7,604 bases of DNA, from assembly GCA_945889545.1 (NCBI GenBank), contig CAMDCC010000142.1, forward strand, positions 1-7,604, read 5' to 3'. Under the pieces are notes generated by a model, which saw nothing but the letters and a program-made list of their open reading frames with translations, ran no database searches and was not told where the DNA came from. A program made the position numbers and the translations under genes. Positions 7,021 through 7,604 of the stretch are shown here, one piece after another. The stretch is from Bifidobacterium breve (GTDB taxonomy: Bacteria; Actinomycetota; Acidimicrobiia; IMCC26256; PALSA-555). The first letter of the stretch is position 1. The number at the start of each line of letters is the position of its first letter.

Positions 7021-7604
7021 GTCGCGCTCCCCGGCCCTTGCCTCCCCGACACTTGGCTCTCCGGTACTTGCCTCTCCGGCACTTTGCTCCCCAGCACTTG
7101 GCCTGGAGTGACGTTCACGGCTGCACCTTCCTTGATCACCGGCTCGCCGTTCACGATGACCCAGGAGATTCCTCGGGCCTTCTTGGTCATGCGGGTCCCG
7201 CCACCAGGGATGTCGTCGAGGGTCTCGAGTGCCAGGGGTCCGACCGTGTCGGGATCGAAGACCACGATGTCGGCGGCCTTGCCGACTTCCAAGGTGCCGC
7301 GGTCGTCGAGACCGAGGAAGTCGGCCACCTGCGAGCTGAGCGCGGCCACGCCCTCCTCAAGAGTGAAGCTGCGCTTCTCGCGGACCCAGTGCTCGAGGAA
7401 GTAGCTCGTGTAGTCGCCGCCCGCGAAGGTCTGGAGGTGAGCGCCGCCGTCGGAAATGCCGACGACAGTTGCCGGGCTCTTCAGGATGCGCTCGAGGTGT
7501 GCCTCGTCGACATCCACCCGGCCCGCGATCCGGAAGAACGTCTCGAGCTTGTCTTCCAGCGCTACGTCGAACATGACCTCCGCCGGACTGACGCCGCGTT
7601 CCGC
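7017..7604 (-). CDS. Amidohydrolase family 3 / N-acyl-D-amino-acid deacylase-like protein, N-terminus outside window
   Basis: This is the C-terminal 195 residues of a larger amidohydrolase (relatives are about 500-580 residues). The frame is open to the right edge, so the start is off-window; the ATG at 7574 is internal. The segment matches D-aminoacylase-type Amidohydro_3 proteins: ISDGGAHLQTF (50-60 of the fragment) holds the metal-site Asp, GGDYTSYFLEHWVRE follows, then LEEGVAALSSQVADFLGL, DRGTLEVGKAADIVVFDP (101-118, the conserved G-x-I-x-x-G-x-x-AD-x-x-x-F-D motif), and WVIVNGEPVIKEG (148-160). Family members normally end soon after a PGxVL motif (here PGQVLGS, 168-173). This one continues for 22 residues made of pentapeptide repeats. 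It could hydrolyse an N-acyl or amide bond, but the family includes many catabolic amidohydrolases of unknown substrate. It is the first operon gene in view. Confidence 0.93.
   Translation of the reverse strand, partial: AERGVSPAEVMFDVALEDKLETFFRIAGRVDVDEAHLERILKSPATVVGISDGGAHLQTFAGGDYTSYFLEHWVREKRSFTLEEGVAALSSQVADFLGLDDRGTLEVGKAADIVVFDPDTVGPLALETLDDIPGGGTRMTKKARGISWVIVNGEPVIKEGAAVNVTPGQVLGSKVPERQVPESQVSGRQGPGSAT
7026..7100. repeat. Five tandem 15-bp repeats (pentapeptide tail of the upstream amidohydrolase)
   Basis: Five head-to-tail 15-bp units fill 7026-7040, 7041-7055, 7056-7070, 7071-7085 and 7086-7100, with plus-strand consensus SCTCYCCGGCACTTG and no indels. Read on the minus strand they encode QVLGS, KVPER, QVPES, QVSGR and QGPGS, then Ala-Thr-stop. 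The first unit, QVLGS, coincides with the amidohydrolase's conserved C-terminal PGxVL end, so the array looks like amplification of the last codons of the gene. Every unit holds a GGGGAG or GGAGAG string on the coding strand. Confidence 0.93.
7027..7032 (-). promoter_or_regulatory. Shine-Dalgarno of the ACMSD-like gene, inside the last repeat
   Basis: The minus-strand hexamer GGGGAG ends six bases before the ATG at 7020. It forms part of the last 15-bp repeat unit and is also coding sequence of the upstream amidohydrolase. Similar hexamers recur every 15 bases upstream, but only this one is at working distance from a start codon. Confidence 0.7.

Larger units (their letters stand above)
861..7604 (-). 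other. Putative eight-gene catabolic operon
   Basis: Eight consecutive minus-strand genes have junctions of ATGA overlap (7017-7020), 9 bases, 24 bases, 13 bases (4521-4533), 6 bases, ATGA overlap (3369-3372) and 1 base. No junction has room for an independent promoter with a terminator, so one transcript is expected, with its promoter beyond the right edge. All members have enzyme or ligand-binding folds common in catabolic gene sets. No regulator or transporter is in view. Confidence 0.85.

Noticed and set aside
7026..7100. The 15-bp repeats as a CRISPR array or attachment site.
   Set aside because: There are no spacers, the units are contiguous and in frame with coding sequence, and no integrase or cas gene is present.
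6016..7404. A 462-codon + strand open frame opposite the two amidohydrolases.
   Set aside because: Same antisense-register effect over the ACMSD-like gene. The product is low-complexity His/Arg/Val-rich with no recognisable domain.
7572..7574. ATG at 7574 as the start of the rightmost amidohydrolase.
   Set aside because: The frame stays open to 7604 with family-like sequence upstream (GVSPAEV), and the protein would lack its metal-binding N-terminal barrel.

Overview
The window is densely coding, GC-rich bacterial DNA. It holds nine protein genes, two of them cut by the window edges, and no gap longer than 24 bases. I see no RNA genes, insertion sequences, CRISPR arrays or convincing terminators. 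The mix of CaiB/BaiF CoA-transferases, Amidohydrolase_2 proteins, SnoaL-like and SRPBCC proteins and an SDR is typical of catabolic islands in Actinomycetota (Acidimicrobiia, mycobacteria and relatives) and also occurs in some Proteobacteria. High GC and frequent GTG starts fit an actinobacterium, but I cannot fix the taxon from sequence alone.

Layout: positions 2-856 on the + strand hold the C-terminal two thirds or so of a class III CoA-transferase. It converges tail to tail, four bases apart, on a run of eight minus-strand genes filling 861-7604. In transcription order (right to left) these are: the C-terminal part of an N-acyl-D-amino-acid-deacylase-like amidohydrolase (Amidohydro_3), an ACMSD-like Amidohydrolase_2 protein, a classical SDR dehydrogenase, a SnoaL_4-like NTF2-fold protein, an SRPBCC (START/Bet v1-like) protein, an alpha/beta hydrolase, and two class III CoA-transferases. 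Adjacent genes are joined by ATGA overlaps or gaps of 1-24 bases, so this is almost certainly one operon whose promoter lies beyond the right edge.

Function (inference): the set looks like a peripheral degradation pathway for an organic acid or cyclic compound. The two terminal CoA-transferases would activate an acid to its CoA thioester, the SDR would oxidise a hydroxyl, the two amidohydrolases would do metal-dependent hydrolysis or decarboxylation, and the SnoaL, SRPBCC and alpha/beta-hydrolase proteins would do isomerisation, hydration or ester/ring cleavage, or bind the substrate. The substrate cannot be read from the sequence.

The most unusual features are a five-copy 15-bp tandem repeat that adds a pentapeptide-repeat tail to the upstream amidohydrolase while carrying the ribosome binding site of the next gene, and the uneven presence of the catalytic aspartate among the three CoA-transferases: present in one, His in its operon partner, Thr/Gly in the convergent one. 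I see no clear sign of a wholly new defence or mobile system.
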